Source of the DNA: Lentisalinibacter salinarum
GTDB lineage: Bacteria; Pseudomonadota; Gammaproteobacteria; Steroidobacterales; Woeseiaceae
DNA length: 64,000 nucleotides
Direction: 5' to 3'
Assembly (NCBI RefSeq): GCF_040706555.1
Contig: NZ_JAPDRH010000002.1
Span: 992,001-1,056,000 of the forward strand
This document shows, piece by piece, positions 9,242-17,547 of this stretch. A program made the translations under genes and the position numbers. The notes beneath the pieces are model-generated. The model was given only the letters and a program-made list of their open reading frames with translations, did no database searches and was not told where the DNA came from. Numbering within the stretch: the first letter of the stretch is position 1; every line of letters starts with the position of its first letter.

Positions 9242-9865
9242 TCAACGGGACGCGCCGTCGCCGCTTTCCTCCGCCACCGCCCGGCGCTCGGTCTCGACGT
9301 CCAGCAGCTCGCGCAGCAGCAGGATGAGGGGGTCGTCGGAGGTATAGCGGTGGCCGTAGTCCAGGTTGAAGCGGTAGTCGAAACCCGGCGGGTTGTCCCC
9401 CTGCGTGTGCTGGAGGATGGTCTCGAGCTTGTCCAGCGCCTTCGCCAGGCGGGCCTCGGGCGTGCGGCCGGCCTCGTACTCCTCCCACAGGCCGACGATG
9501 CTCTCGCGCTGCCGCGGGGCCAGCGGGCGGACCAGGGTCTGCAGGTCGCGGCGCTCCCGCTCGCTCTTGCCCGGCGCGTCCTCCTGTTCCGGCGCCGGCA
9601 CGTCGCCGCCGATGGCCTCGCCGAGGTCGTGCACGATGCACAGGCGGATGAGGCGCGGGAAATCGAGATCCGGGTATTCGTCGGCCAGCAGCATCGCCAT
9701 CAGGCAGAGCCGCCAGGTGTGCTCGGCCACGCTCTCCCGCCGCCCGCCGGAGGTCCAGGCATGGCGTTCGGTGTCCTTCAGGCGCTCGGCGGCACGCAGG
9801 AAATCGAGCAGTCCCTCCAGTTCTCCGGCGTCGGCTTTCAGCAAAGCGGTCACTCCCCTGCGCAT
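9242..9865 (-). CDS. HD-domain phosphohydrolase (YfbR/HDDC2-like)
   Basis: A 207-residue cytoplasmic HD-superfamily protein. The metal ligands are visible: H in RESVAEHTWRLCL, the HD pair in RLCIVHDLGEAIGGD, and a later Asp in LAKALDKLETILQH. The pattern (AEHTWR...VHDLGEA...KLE) matches 5'-deoxynucleotidase YfbR and eukaryotic HDDC2, so removal of phosphate from dNMPs is a reasonable guess. The family is broad and the substrate is not certain. The ATG at 9865 has only a weak GGG-type ribosome site. Confidence 0.85.
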   Translation of the reverse strand: MRRGVTALLKADAGELEGLLDFLRAAERLKDTERHAWTSGGRRESVAEHTWRLCLMAMLLADEYPDLDFPRLIRLCIVHDLGEAIGGDVPAPEQEDAPGKSERERRDLQTLVRPLAPRQRESIVGLWEEYEAGRTPEARLAKALDKLETILQHTQGDNPPGFDYRFNLDYGHRYTSDDPLILLLRELLDVETERRAVAEESGDGASR

Positions 9866-10000
9866 GGCCCGGACGACAGACGCTAACCGACCGGCCGGGT
9901 GCTGTCATCCGCCCGCCTGCCCGCCGCCCCTCGGAAAGCCCGGATTGCCGCTCCCCGCGGGCACACCTAGCGTCGGCAGGACAGGTCACGGAGCCGGGCC

Positions 10001-11017
10001 ATGCAGAGCAGCGCCGCGAAGAGGAAGCCGCCGTTCCCCGCCGACGGGAGCGAGAAGGACCAGCTCAGGTTCCTGCTGGGTTACGCCATCCAGGCGCCGT
10101 CCAGCCACAACTCCCAGCCGTGGCTGTTCCGCCTGAACGAGGATGCGGTCGAGCTGTATGCCGACCGTCGACGCGCGCTGCCCGTGGTGGACCCCCGGGA
10201 CCGGGAGCTCACCATGTCCTGCGGCGCCGCCCTGGACCATCTCGCCGTCGCCGCACGCTATTTCAGGCGGGCGCCGGTGCTCGAACTGCTGCCCGACGAG
10301 GGGGAACCGGACCTGCTCGCCGTGTTCCGCCTGGGAGAAGCCGTGACGCCGGATGAGGAGGACCGGGCGCTGTTCGAGGCCATCCCCGAGCGGCGGACGA
10401 CGCGGCACGCGTTCGAGCAACGCCGCCTGCCGCCGGCGCTGCAGGCCCGCTGCCGGCAACTGGCGGCGCATCAGGGCGCCGAACTGACGCTGGTGGCGGA
10501 CGAGACCACCAAGGCCGAGATCGCAGACCTCGTCGCCGAGGGCGACCGCACCCAGTTCGCGGATGCGGGCTTCCGCCGGGAACTCGCCTCCTGGGTGCAT
10601 TCGCGCCGCTCCGAGAGCCGGGACGGCATGTCCGGCGAGGCCTTCGGGGTGCCCGACGTGCTCTCCCCGGTGGGCGCCCTGGTGATCCGCACATTCGACC
10701 TCGGCAACGGCGTCGCCGCCGGGGATGCGAAGAAGATCATGGCCGGCTCGCCCCTGCTGGCCATCCTGAGTACGCCCGAAGACGACGTCGGCCACTGGCT
10801 GCGGGCCGGCCGGGCGCTGTCCCGGGTGCTGCTGCGCCTCGCCGCCGACGGCGCCACCGCAGCCTACCTGAACCAGCCGCTGGAGACGCCCCAGCTCCGC
10901 CCCCTGCTGCAGGACGTCATCGGCAGCGACAATGCGCCTCAGCTGCTGCTCCGCTTCGGCTACGGCCCGAAGACGAAGGCGAGCGTCCGCCGGCCCCTGA
11001 GCGAAGTTCTGATCTGA
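10001..11017 (+). CDS. Acg-like nitroreductase-family protein
   Basis: A 338-residue protein of the Acg branch of the nitroreductase superfamily, made of two linked nitroreductase-like halves. The FMN-site signature APSSHNSQPWLFRL is at residues about 31-44, and YADRRRALPVVDPRDREL and SCGAALDHLAVAA follow. In the second half are VSPVGALVIRT-like strands, the lid region and RLAADGATAAYLNQPLE. Mycobacterial Acg binds FMN and may sequester or oxidise flavin rather than reduce nitro compounds, so I do not assign a substrate. No signal peptide. Monocistronic. Confidence 0.8.
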   Translation: MQSSAAKRKPPFPADGSEKDQLRFLLGYAIQAPSSHNSQPWLFRLNEDAVELYADRRRALPVVDPRDRELTMSCGAALDHLAVAARYFRRAPVLELLPDEGEPDLLAVFRLGEAVTPDEEDRALFEAIPERRTTRHAFEQRRLPPALQARCRQLAAHQGAELTLVADETTKAEIADLVAEGDRTQFADAGFRRELASWVHSRRSESRDGMSGEAFGVPDVLSPVGALVIRTFDLGNGVAAGDAKKIMAGSPLLAILSTPEDDVGHWLRAGRALSRVLLRLAADGATAAYLNQPLETPQLRPLLQDVIGSDNAPQLLLRFGYGPKTKASVRRPLSEVLI

Positions 11018-11048
11018 TCCGGGCCGCTCGGCTCGCTGGCCGATTACG

Positions 11049-11078
11049 TTAACCGTCGCCGGAACTTGCGCGTATAGT
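11049..11078 (+). promoter_or_regulatory. Sigma-70-type promoter for the 11146 gene
   Basis: TTAACC (11049-11054) and TATAGT (11073-11078) are separated by 18 bases. This gives a leader of about 60 bases ahead of the ATG at 11146, which has AAGGGGGAGAG upstream. Confidence 0.5.
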
Positions 11079-11145
11079 GGCCCGGCGGCTCCGGCCGCCG
11101 ACCAACACGACAATCAAAACCGAAACCCGCAAGGGGGAGAGCGCA

Positions 11146-11598
11146 ATGAAGACGAAGATCACCGGCCTTTTCGCGGCCGCAATACTGCTGTGCCTGACTG
11201 CCACGGGCGCCGTCGCCCAGGATCATTCCCGTAACTGGGAGAACGGTCACGTCGTGCAGATCACCCACGTACACATCAAGCCCGGCATGTTCAATGCCTA
11301 CATCAACGACCTGAACAGCCTGTGGCGCAAGTCCCTGGAGATACAGAAGAAGGACGGCCACGTCATCGACTACGCGATGTACTCGAACCCGAGTGCCCGC
11401 GAGGGCGAGCCGGACCTGATCCTGAGCGTCACGTACAAGAACTGGGCAACGTTCGATCTCGGTATCGAATATTTCGAGAAGGTGTCCGAGCAGCTCAAGG
11501 GCTCCATGGAGGCGATGCGCATGGCCTCCATCGACCGCGAGGAGCTGCGCACCATCGGCAGCACGATTGTCCTGCAGGAAGTGAAGTTCGCGGACTGA
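11146..11598 (+). CDS. Secreted small alpha/beta-barrel-like hypothetical protein
   Basis: A 150-residue exported protein. A clear Sec signal (KTKITGLFAAAILLCLTATG, cleavage near AVAQ) is followed by a domain with a dimeric ferredoxin-like feel: VVQITHVHIKPGMFNAYINDL, LSVTYKNWATFDLGIEYF and a C-terminal strand GSTIVLQEVKFAD. I cannot assign it to a named family. The start at 11146 is chosen by the signal peptide and the AAGGGGGAG ribosome site. A GC-rich hairpin follows the stop, so the gene seems to be its own transcription unit. Confidence 0.7.
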   Translation: MKTKITGLFAAAILLCLTATGAVAQDHSRNWENGHVVQITHVHIKPGMFNAYINDLNSLWRKSLEIQKKDGHVIDYAMYSNPSAREGEPDLILSVTYKNWATFDLGIEYFEKVSEQLKGSMEAMRMASIDREELRTIGSTIVLQEVKFAD

Positions 11599-11613
11599 CG
11601 GCTATTGTGTAGC

Positions 11614-11650
11614 GGGCCGGCACGCGCCCATGGGCGTGCCGGCCCTTCTT
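11614..11650 (+). terminator. Hairpin terminator after 11146 gene
   Basis: A 12-bp GC-rich inverted repeat (GGGCCGGCACGC / GCGTGCCGGCCC) with an 8-base loop, followed by the weak T-tract TTCTTC. It starts 16 bp after the stop codon. Confidence 0.6.
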
Positions 11651-11690
11651 CGGGTAGGCTACGCCCGGGGCGACCTCGAGAGCCGTAGCC

Positions 11691-13307
11691 ATGAAACTGA
11701 CCCGACGCCGATTCGTCACCCGCGTGCTGCCCGGCGCCGCGCTGGCCCTGGCGCTGCCGCCGGCGAAAGCCAGCCCGGCCGCGAGCTTCGTCCACGGCGT
11801 CGCCAGCGGCGACCCGACCGCCACCGGCGTCCTGCTGTGGACGCGGGTAACGCCCCGCTTCGAAGCCGAGACGGCGGTGGGCTGGGAACTGGCCGTCGAC
11901 CCGCACTTCGAACGCATCCTGCGCCGGGGCACCACGGCGGCACTGCCCGCACGTGACTACACCGTCAAGGCGGAGGTGGAGGGCCTGGATCCGGGCCGCC
12001 ACTACTACTATCGCTTCCGAGCCCTGGGCGCGGTCTCGCAGACCGGTCGCACGCTGACCCTGCCGGTAGGCCCGGTGGACCGCTTCGTGGTGGCGGCCTG
12101 CTCGTGCTCGAACTACCCGGCCGGCTACTTCAACGCCTACCGGACCATGGCGCAGACCGACGATATCGACGTGGTGCTGCACCTCGGCGACTATATCTAC
12201 GAGTACGCGGCCGACGGCTACGCCTCCGCCCGCGCCCGCGAGCTGCACCGGGAATCCGTACCGGGCCACGAGGTGGTCAGCCTGCACGACTACCGCCTGC
12301 GCCACGCCCAGTACAAGAGCGATCCCGACCTGCAGGCGGTGCACGCGCGCCATCCGTTCATCGTCAGCTGGGACGACCACGAGTCCGCCAACGACGCCTG
12401 GCGGGACGGCGCCCAGAACCACGACGCCAGTGAAGGAGAATGGGCACTCAGGCGCCGGGCCGCCATGCAGGCCTATTACGAATGGATGCCCGTCCGTGAG
12501 CCGCGCGGCGACGACCCGTCCGCCAGCTGGCGGGCGTTCGAGATCGGCGACCTCGCCACCCTCGTCATGCTGGAGACCCGGCTGTCGGCACGCAGCGCTC
12601 AGCTGGACATTCCGGCGTCCGTCGAAGCCGACACCCTGGCCGCCGACCTGGCCGATCCCTCGCGCCGCCTCCTCTCCGACGACCAGCGCCGCTTCGTCGC
12701 CGGCCGTCTCGCCGGCTCCCGCGAGGCGGGCAAGCCCTGGCAGTTGTTCGGCAATCAGGTGCTGATGGCCCAGATCACCGCGCCCAAGCTGGCCGAGAAT
12801 ATGAGCGCCGCCGAGATCCAGGCGCTGCCGGATTACGTGCGCCCGTACGTGGATTTCACCCGCCTCGGCGTGCCGCTCAGCGCCGACAGCTGGGACGGCT
12901 ACGCGGCCGAGCGCGCCTGGCTGCTGGAGCAGTGCCGGGCGACGGAAGCGAGCCCCGTCGTGCTGAGCGGCGACTCCCACGCCGCCTGGGCGCTCGACGT
13001 GCTGGACCCGGCAAGCGGGAGACCGGCGGCCGTGGAATTCGGCGCCACGTCAATCAGCTCACCCGGCTATCCGGAGACCCTCGGCCTCGCGCCGCCGCGC
13101 ATCGAACAGATGCTGCGGCAGGCGAACGCCAACCTGCACCACACGGACGTCGCCCACCGCGGCTTCCTGGCACTGGATCTCGGCCGCGAGCGCGCCGAGG
13201 CCCGCTACCACGTCGTGGACACGGTGCACTCCCGCCGCTACGAGGCATCGATCTCCCACCGCATGGCGATCGCCCCGCGCCGGGCCAAGGCCCCCGCCTG
13301 GCAGTAG
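11691..13307 (+). CDS. phoD: PhoD-family alkaline phosphatase/phosphodiesterase
   Basis: A 538-residue exported metallophosphoesterase. The N terminus has a twin-arginine signal (TRRRFVTRVLPGAALALALP). The PhoD N-terminal domain follows (FVHGVASGDPTATGVLLWTR). Catalytic-domain motifs are all present: VAACSCSN, DVVLHLGDYIYEY, SWDDHESANDAW and LSGDSHAAWALDV, providing the Fe/Ca-binding Asp, His and Asn residues. The enzyme should release phosphate from phosphomonoesters and diesters in the periplasm. Length fits the family. Its stop codon TAG (13305-13307) is part of a REP element. No Pho box could be seen upstream. Confidence 0.93.
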   Translation: MKLTRRRFVTRVLPGAALALALPPAKASPAASFVHGVASGDPTATGVLLWTRVTPRFEAETAVGWELAVDPHFERILRRGTTAALPARDYTVKAEVEGLDPGRHYYYRFRALGAVSQTGRTLTLPVGPVDRFVVAACSCSNYPAGYFNAYRTMAQTDDIDVVLHLGDYIYEYAADGYASARARELHRESVPGHEVVSLHDYRLRHAQYKSDPDLQAVHARHPFIVSWDDHESANDAWRDGAQNHDASEGEWALRRRAAMQAYYEWMPVREPRGDDPSASWRAFEIGDLATLVMLETRLSARSAQLDIPASVEADTLAADLADPSRRLLSDDQRRFVAGRLAGSREAGKPWQLFGNQVLMAQITAPKLAENMSAAEIQALPDYVRPYVDFTRLGVPLSADSWDGYAAERAWLLEQCRATEASPVVLSGDSHAAWALDVLDPASGRPAAVEFGATSISSPGYPETLGLAPPRIEQMLRQANANLHHTDVAHRGFLALDLGRERAEARYHVVDTVHSRRYEASISHRMAIAPRRAKAPAWQ

Positions 13308-13519
13308 GAGGGCCTTCAGGCCCGATCCGACTGTGGGAGAGCCTTCAGGCCCGATCCCCTTCTTTGCTGGCCGCCCTGCGGGGGTATCCATCTTGCTCCC
13401 GACAAAAGGTCGCGGCGATGGATACCCCCGCAGCCCGTGTCCGACCGATGGCGTGCCAACCCGAAGAGAATCTCCTGTCGGTCAGGCGCAGCCAGGTCGG
13501 GCCTGAAGGCCCTCCCACA
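13303..13519. repeat. Composite REP element, copy 1
   Basis: Two direct REP units (GGAGGGCCTTCAGGCCCGAT at about 13306-13325, then a second from 13333) are followed by a strong palindrome with 17-bp perfect arms (13376-13392 and 13417-13433, containing GGGGTATCCATC / GATGGATACCCC) around a 24-base loop. A spacer and an inverted REP unit (about 13495-13518) close it. The same palindrome with an identical loop occurs inverted at 60338-60578. There is no gene in this 218-bp gap. Confidence 0.85.
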
Positions 13520-13525
13520 TGGCCG

Positions 13526-15823
13526 TTATTGCATCCGGTAGTTCACCGTCAGACCGTAGGTCCGCGGCATACCCCACAGGTCCACCGTGCCGGCGATGTT
13601 GCTGATGATGGTGTGGGTGCGGTACTCCTCGTCGGTGAGATTCTTGCCCCATGCCGTCACGTCCCACGCGCCGCTCGCGCTGGTCCAGGTGAAGCCGGCG
13701 CGCAGCAGGCCGTAGGCGTCCTCGCCGGAGCCGTTGGCGTTGCTCGGGTCGTGGAAGAAGTCGTCCTGATACGCATAGTTCAGGTTGAAGTCCAGGCTCG
13801 AGCCACCGGCCAGGTTAAAGGTGTAGTTGCTGGTGATGCTGTAGCTGTTCTCCGGCGCGCGGGGCAGCTGGTTGCCGGTAAAGTCCTCCCCGCCGGAGAT
13901 GAACTGGTCGTACTCGGCGTCAAGGTAGCCGTAGTTGAAGTTCAGCACCCAGTTGTCCGTCAGCAGCGCGGTCGTGTCCAGCTCCAGGCCCTGGCTGGTC
14001 GCCTCCGCATTGGCGGCGATAAGCAGGGAGCCGTCCAGACGGAAGACCTGCAGGTCCTCGTAGTCCATGCGGAACACCGCCGCGTTCACCCGCAGCCGGT
14101 TGTTCAGGAACTCGCTCTTGACGCCCACCTCGTAGTTGGTGGCGATCTCCGGGTCGAGCGGCGTGGCCGCCGCCTGCGGCGTGGCGGTCTGGCTCACGAA
14201 GGCGCCGCTCTTGTAACCGCGAGCCGCGGTGAAGTAGACGAAGCCGTCGTCATTGAACTGGTAGCTGACGTTCGTCGATGGCACGAACTCGCTCCAGTCC
14301 TCGTCCGCCGTCGTGTTGTACGGCGTGTTCAGCACGGAGGGGTCGCCGCTGTTCACGAAGGCGATCAGCTCGCCCGGACCGTTGACCGGGATGCCGAGCA
14401 CCACCAGCTCCACGGGCACGCCCAGCAGCTGGCTCAGCACGGCGCTGTCGAAAGCCGGATCCTCGAAGTTCTCCACCGCCTGCTCGATCTCCTTCTCGTC
14501 CCGGGCGTAGCGGGCGCCGATGCTCCAGGTGAGCCGGTCGCTGATGTTCCAGTCGATCTTGCCGAATACGGCCGTACTGGTCGTCTCGTTGATCTGGTTG
14601 AACTGCACGTCGCCGTTCAGCAGCGCGAAGCCCTGGGCTGCGAGGGGTGCGTGAAAGGAACCGATGTAGCGTTCCTTGCGATCGACGTCCTCGGTCATGA
14701 AGAAGCCGCCCACCAGCCAGTCGATCGTGCCTCCACCGGCCGAGGTCAGCCGCAGCTCCTGGCTGATCTGGTCGGCCTCCTCCTCCACGGTATCCGTCAG
14801 GTTGAAGGGGGTGTCGCCCAGCGGCATGCCGGCCAGGTCCTCCAGCCAGGAGTAGTCGGTCTCCCGGTAGGCGGTGATGGAGGTGAGGGTGGAGTTGGCG
14901 AAGTCGTGGTCCACGCGCAGCAGCGTGCCGAGCATATCGCGCTCCTGGAACGCGTCCGCCTCGGAGGCGCACTTGCGCACGTCGCCGCCGGTGGTGGCGG
15001 CGATTACCGGCGGGTAGAACACGGCCAGGCCGAGCGGATCGTTCTTGTCCAGGTTGTTAACATTACGGCAGTTGCCGGCCTGGTCGTCGGTGGCCCAGTC
15101 GAAGCCGACCAGCACCTCGGTGGCGTCCGAAACCGTGAACAGGAGCTGGCCGCGGGCACTCAGATTGTCCTGGTCGTGGTACTCCTCGCCGTCGACCACG
15201 TTATCCACGTAGCCGTCGCGCTGGCGGCGGCTGAAGGAGAACTTCCCGGCGACGTTGTCGGCGATGGCCCCGTTCACGAAGCCGCGCAGCACGGTCTGGG
15301 AGTAATTACCCACCGTCGCGCCGAATTTGGCCTCGAAGTCCTCGGTGGGCTTCTTGGTGATGATATTCAGCGCGCCGCCCACCACGTTCTTGCCGAACAG
15401 GGTGCCCTGCGGGCCGCGCAGGACCTCGACACGATCCAGATCGTAGAGGTCCATGGCCGTGCCGGCGGAGCGCCCGACGTAGACCTCGTCGATGAAGGTG
15501 GCCACTGCCGGGTCGCTGCCGGCGGAGTCGAGGGAGTTGCCGATGCCCCGGATGTAGTACTGGGGCTCGCCGATGTTGAACTGGGTCATGGTGAAGTTGG
15601 GCGTCTCCAGTGCCACATCCTCCACCTGGGTGATCTTGCCCTCCTGGATGGCCTGCTCGCCGATGGCGGTCACCGAGATGGGCACCTCCTGCAGGCTCTG
15701 CTCCCGCTTCTGCGCGGTCACGATGATCTCTTCCAGCACGCCCGCTTCCTGGGCGGTCACGGGCTGGACGGTGAGCAACAGGCAAGCGCTCGCGCAACTG
15801 GCGAAAAGGTTTCTCGGCTTCAT
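13526..15823 (-). CDS. TonB-dependent outer-membrane receptor
   Basis: A 765-residue receptor. Residues 1-25 form a Sec signal ending PVTAQ. The plug begins with LEEIIVTAQKREQSLQEVP, includes the conserved IRGIGNSLDSAG and VEVLRGPQGTLFGKN segments, and the barrel runs to a C-terminal strand ending in YRMQ (aromatic-rich YGLTVNYR). This type imports large or scarce ligands using TonB energy. The ligand is not evident; the sequence is of the family expanded in marine heterotrophs, not an obvious siderophore receptor. It lies 87 bp downstream of the tannase-like gene and co-oriented with it and the carotenoid oxygenase. Confidence 0.93.
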   Translation of the reverse strand: MKPRNLFASCASACLLLTVQPVTAQEAGVLEEIIVTAQKREQSLQEVPISVTAIGEQAIQEGKITQVEDVALETPNFTMTQFNIGEPQYYIRGIGNSLDSAGSDPAVATFIDEVYVGRSAGTAMDLYDLDRVEVLRGPQGTLFGKNVVGGALNIITKKPTEDFEAKFGATVGNYSQTVLRGFVNGAIADNVAGKFSFSRRQRDGYVDNVVDGEEYHDQDNLSARGQLLFTVSDATEVLVGFDWATDDQAGNCRNVNNLDKNDPLGLAVFYPPVIAATTGGDVRKCASEADAFQERDMLGTLLRVDHDFANSTLTSITAYRETDYSWLEDLAGMPLGDTPFNLTDTVEEEADQISQELRLTSAGGGTIDWLVGGFFMTEDVDRKERYIGSFHAPLAAQGFALLNGDVQFNQINETTSTAVFGKIDWNISDRLTWSIGARYARDEKEIEQAVENFEDPAFDSAVLSQLLGVPVELVVLGIPVNGPGELIAFVNSGDPSVLNTPYNTTADEDWSEFVPSTNVSYQFNDDGFVYFTAARGYKSGAFVSQTATPQAAATPLDPEIATNYEVGVKSEFLNNRLRVNAAVFRMDYEDLQVFRLDGSLLIAANAEATSQGLELDTTALLTDNWVLNFNYGYLDAEYDQFISGGEDFTGNQLPRAPENSYSITSNYTFNLAGGSSLDFNLNYAYQDDFFHDPSNANGSGEDAYGLLRAGFTWTSASGAWDVTAWGKNLTDEEYRTHTIISNIAGTVDLWGMPRTYGLTVNYRMQ

Positions 15824-15910
15824 GAACTATCTCCCCTCTGAGATGGCGTCTGCGTCTAATTGTGAAAGATACGCGGTCGGGGTGGCAACTGGCAGCTCTT
15901 TCTCCCGAAA

Positions 15911-17470
15911 CTAATTCCGCGACGCGCAGACCCGTTCCGTTTGTTCCATTCGTTCCATTTGTTCCGGTTCTACATCGCTCCCTGCGATGGCCACGGCGGA
16001 GTCCGGCCAGGGACACAGCAGCGCCTCCGGCACCCGGGCGGCTTGCGGATCCGCCGCGCTGGCCGCAATGCGTTCCGGCGGACGGCCCTCCTCCACCCAG
16101 CGCTCGAGCACGCGGATGGGGTTGAAGCGGTCCGGCGTCTGCGCCGGCAGTTCCCAGCAATGGCCGTGGCCGGGGATCATGAACAGGCGCAGGAACTCGT
16201 CCGGCTCGCCGCCGGCCGTCTCGGCGACGCGGCGGTAGTAGTCGACGCTCTGGTCGGGCAGCACCAGCGGATCGGCCCAGCCGTGCCACATCAGGAGCTT
16301 GCCGCCGGCGGCGCGGAACGCGGCCAGGTCCGGATCGATAGCATTCAGGAGAGAGGCCGATTGGGCCAGTCGCGCCGGGTCCGCGTCGAAGTCGAAATCG
16401 AGCGCGCTCCAGTCCTCGCCGACCTGGCCGGCCAGGCCGAGATACTTCGGATAATCACTGCCCAGCGCGTTCCCCGGCGCCGTGCGCCCGCCGGCATCGA
16501 GGAACCAGACGGCCCAGTAGCGCTCGCTGCCGGGCGGCATGCCCGGGTAGAGCTGTCGGCCGGCCGAATCTCGCGGGCCCGCGTACCAGCGTTCCAGCAC
16601 CCGGCGTTCGGCCGGCTTGAAGCAGACACGCTCTCCGGTCGCGGCCCCGTCGCCGCAAGCAGGCAGCGCCTCCAGGTCCGGAGCGCAGGCCCGCGGTGCG
16701 GAGATCAGCCCGTCCGCCCGGCCGTCGGCGCCGTCGCATTGCGCGAGCACTTCGGCGGACAGCAGGGGCAGCTTGTGGGCGAAGTTCTCCCGGGTGAGGA
16801 TGCGCTCGCCGTCGCGGTCCGTGTTCGACTGCACCACCCACGGGCCATAGATGCCGCCGTTGCCGGAGAGATCCAGGACAGAGCCGCCGGCGAGGATTCC
16901 GTCGAACAGAGCCGGGTAGCGCTGTGCCGCCATCGCCCCCATGCGGCCGCCGTTGGAGCAGCCGCCGAAGTAGTCGTAGCGGGGCGCGGCGCCGTAATAG
17001 CGGGCGACCAGGGCGGTGCCGAAACGATGGGTGAGCGGGATGGCGCGGTGGGCGTACACCTCCACGGCCGCGGGGTCGTCCGCGGCCCAGGACGCGTCGC
17101 CGAGTCCGCCGCTGTGGCCGGCGTCCGTCGTGATGGCGGCATAGCCGAGCTTCAAAGCCTCGTTGATGGTGTTGGAGAAGCCGGGCTTGTCCGGCAGGAC
17201 GCTGCCGCAGAATCCTCCGCAGCCGGCCTGGTAGTACTTGCCGTTCCAGCCGGCGAGCGGCAGCCGGGCCTCGTAGCCGATGCGCGGTTCGATGACGCCG
17301 CGCACGCGGCAGTAGGCGGGGAGCCCGTCGTCTTCGTCGACGACGGCCGCGGCGGTGACGGTGCCGCCGGGCACCGGCCTGTCCGCCAGGACGCCGCAGT
17401 TGGTCGTGCGGTCGGGCGCGCCGGCGCAGCCGGCAAGCGCGACGAGGAAGAGGAGGAGGAACGCGCGCAT
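15911..17470 (-). CDS. Tannase/feruloyl esterase family lipoprotein
   Basis: A 519-residue alpha/beta hydrolase of the tannase/feruloyl esterase family. The N terminus is a lipoprotein signal (LLLFLVALAGCAG). The nucleophile elbow is YFGGCSNGGRMG (Ser of GCSNGG). Cys residues flank the catalytic site (YCRVRG, GCGGFCGS). The catalytic Asp is probably in WHGWADPLVLP and the His in IPGHGHCWELP. It should hydrolyse aromatic esters in the periplasm or at the outer membrane. The last 20 residues come from a 9-bp tandem repeat and lie outside the fold. A REP hairpin sits between its start and the upstream oxygenase gene, and no clear ribosome site is seen. Confidence 0.88.
   Translation of the reverse strand: MRAFLLLFLVALAGCAGAPDRTTNCGVLADRPVPGGTVTAAAVVDEDDGLPAYCRVRGVIEPRIGYEARLPLAGWNGKYYQAGCGGFCGSVLPDKPGFSNTINEALKLGYAAITTDAGHSGGLGDASWAADDPAAVEVYAHRAIPLTHRFGTALVARYYGAAPRYDYFGGCSNGGRMGAMAAQRYPALFDGILAGGSVLDLSGNGGIYGPWVVQSNTDRDGERILTRENFAHKLPLLSAEVLAQCDGADGRADGLISAPRACAPDLEALPACGDGAATGERVCFKPAERRVLERWYAGPRDSAGRQLYPGMPPGSERYWAVWFLDAGGRTAPGNALGSDYPKYLGLAGQVGEDWSALDFDFDADPARLAQSASLLNAIDPDLAAFRAAGGKLLMWHGWADPLVLPDQSVDYYRRVAETAGGEPDEFLRLFMIPGHGHCWELPAQTPDRFNPIRVLERWVEEGRPPERIAASAADPQAARVPEALLCPWPDSAVAIAGSDVEPEQMERMEQTERVCASRN
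15932..15967. repeat. 9-bp tandem repeat in the 3' end of the esterase gene
   Basis: Four 9-base units (CCGTTCCGT, TTGTTCCAT, TCGTTCCAT, TTGTTCCGG on the plus strand) lie inside the tannase-like coding region. On the coding strand they give a three-residue periodicity EQM-ERM-EQT-ERV at the extreme C terminus. Confidence 0.8.
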
Positions 17471-17480
17471 CGTCGCACCG

Positions 17481-17536
17481 CAGGAGGGCCTTCAGGCCCG
17501 ATTATAGACATTGAATCGGGCCTGAAGGCCCTCCTG
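17481..17536. repeat. REP palindrome between oxygenase and esterase genes
   Basis: A perfect inverted repeat with 23-bp arms and a 10-base loop (loop 17504-17513). The arms contain GGAGGGCCTTCAGGCCCGAT. It fills most of the 77-bp gap and ends 10 bp before the esterase ATG. Confidence 0.9.
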
Positions 17537-17547
17537 CGGACTATCGA

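Noticed and set aside
13303..13519. CRISPR array or integron attC
   Set aside because: The repeats are inverted palindromes without regular spacers, no cas or integrase gene is present, and attC core sites are not seen.
12932..15841. A 969-codon open frame on the plus strand
   Set aside because: It is antisense to the TonB receptor and to the end of phoD. Its translation is low-information and lacks any family motif, while the minus strand gives a clear receptor.
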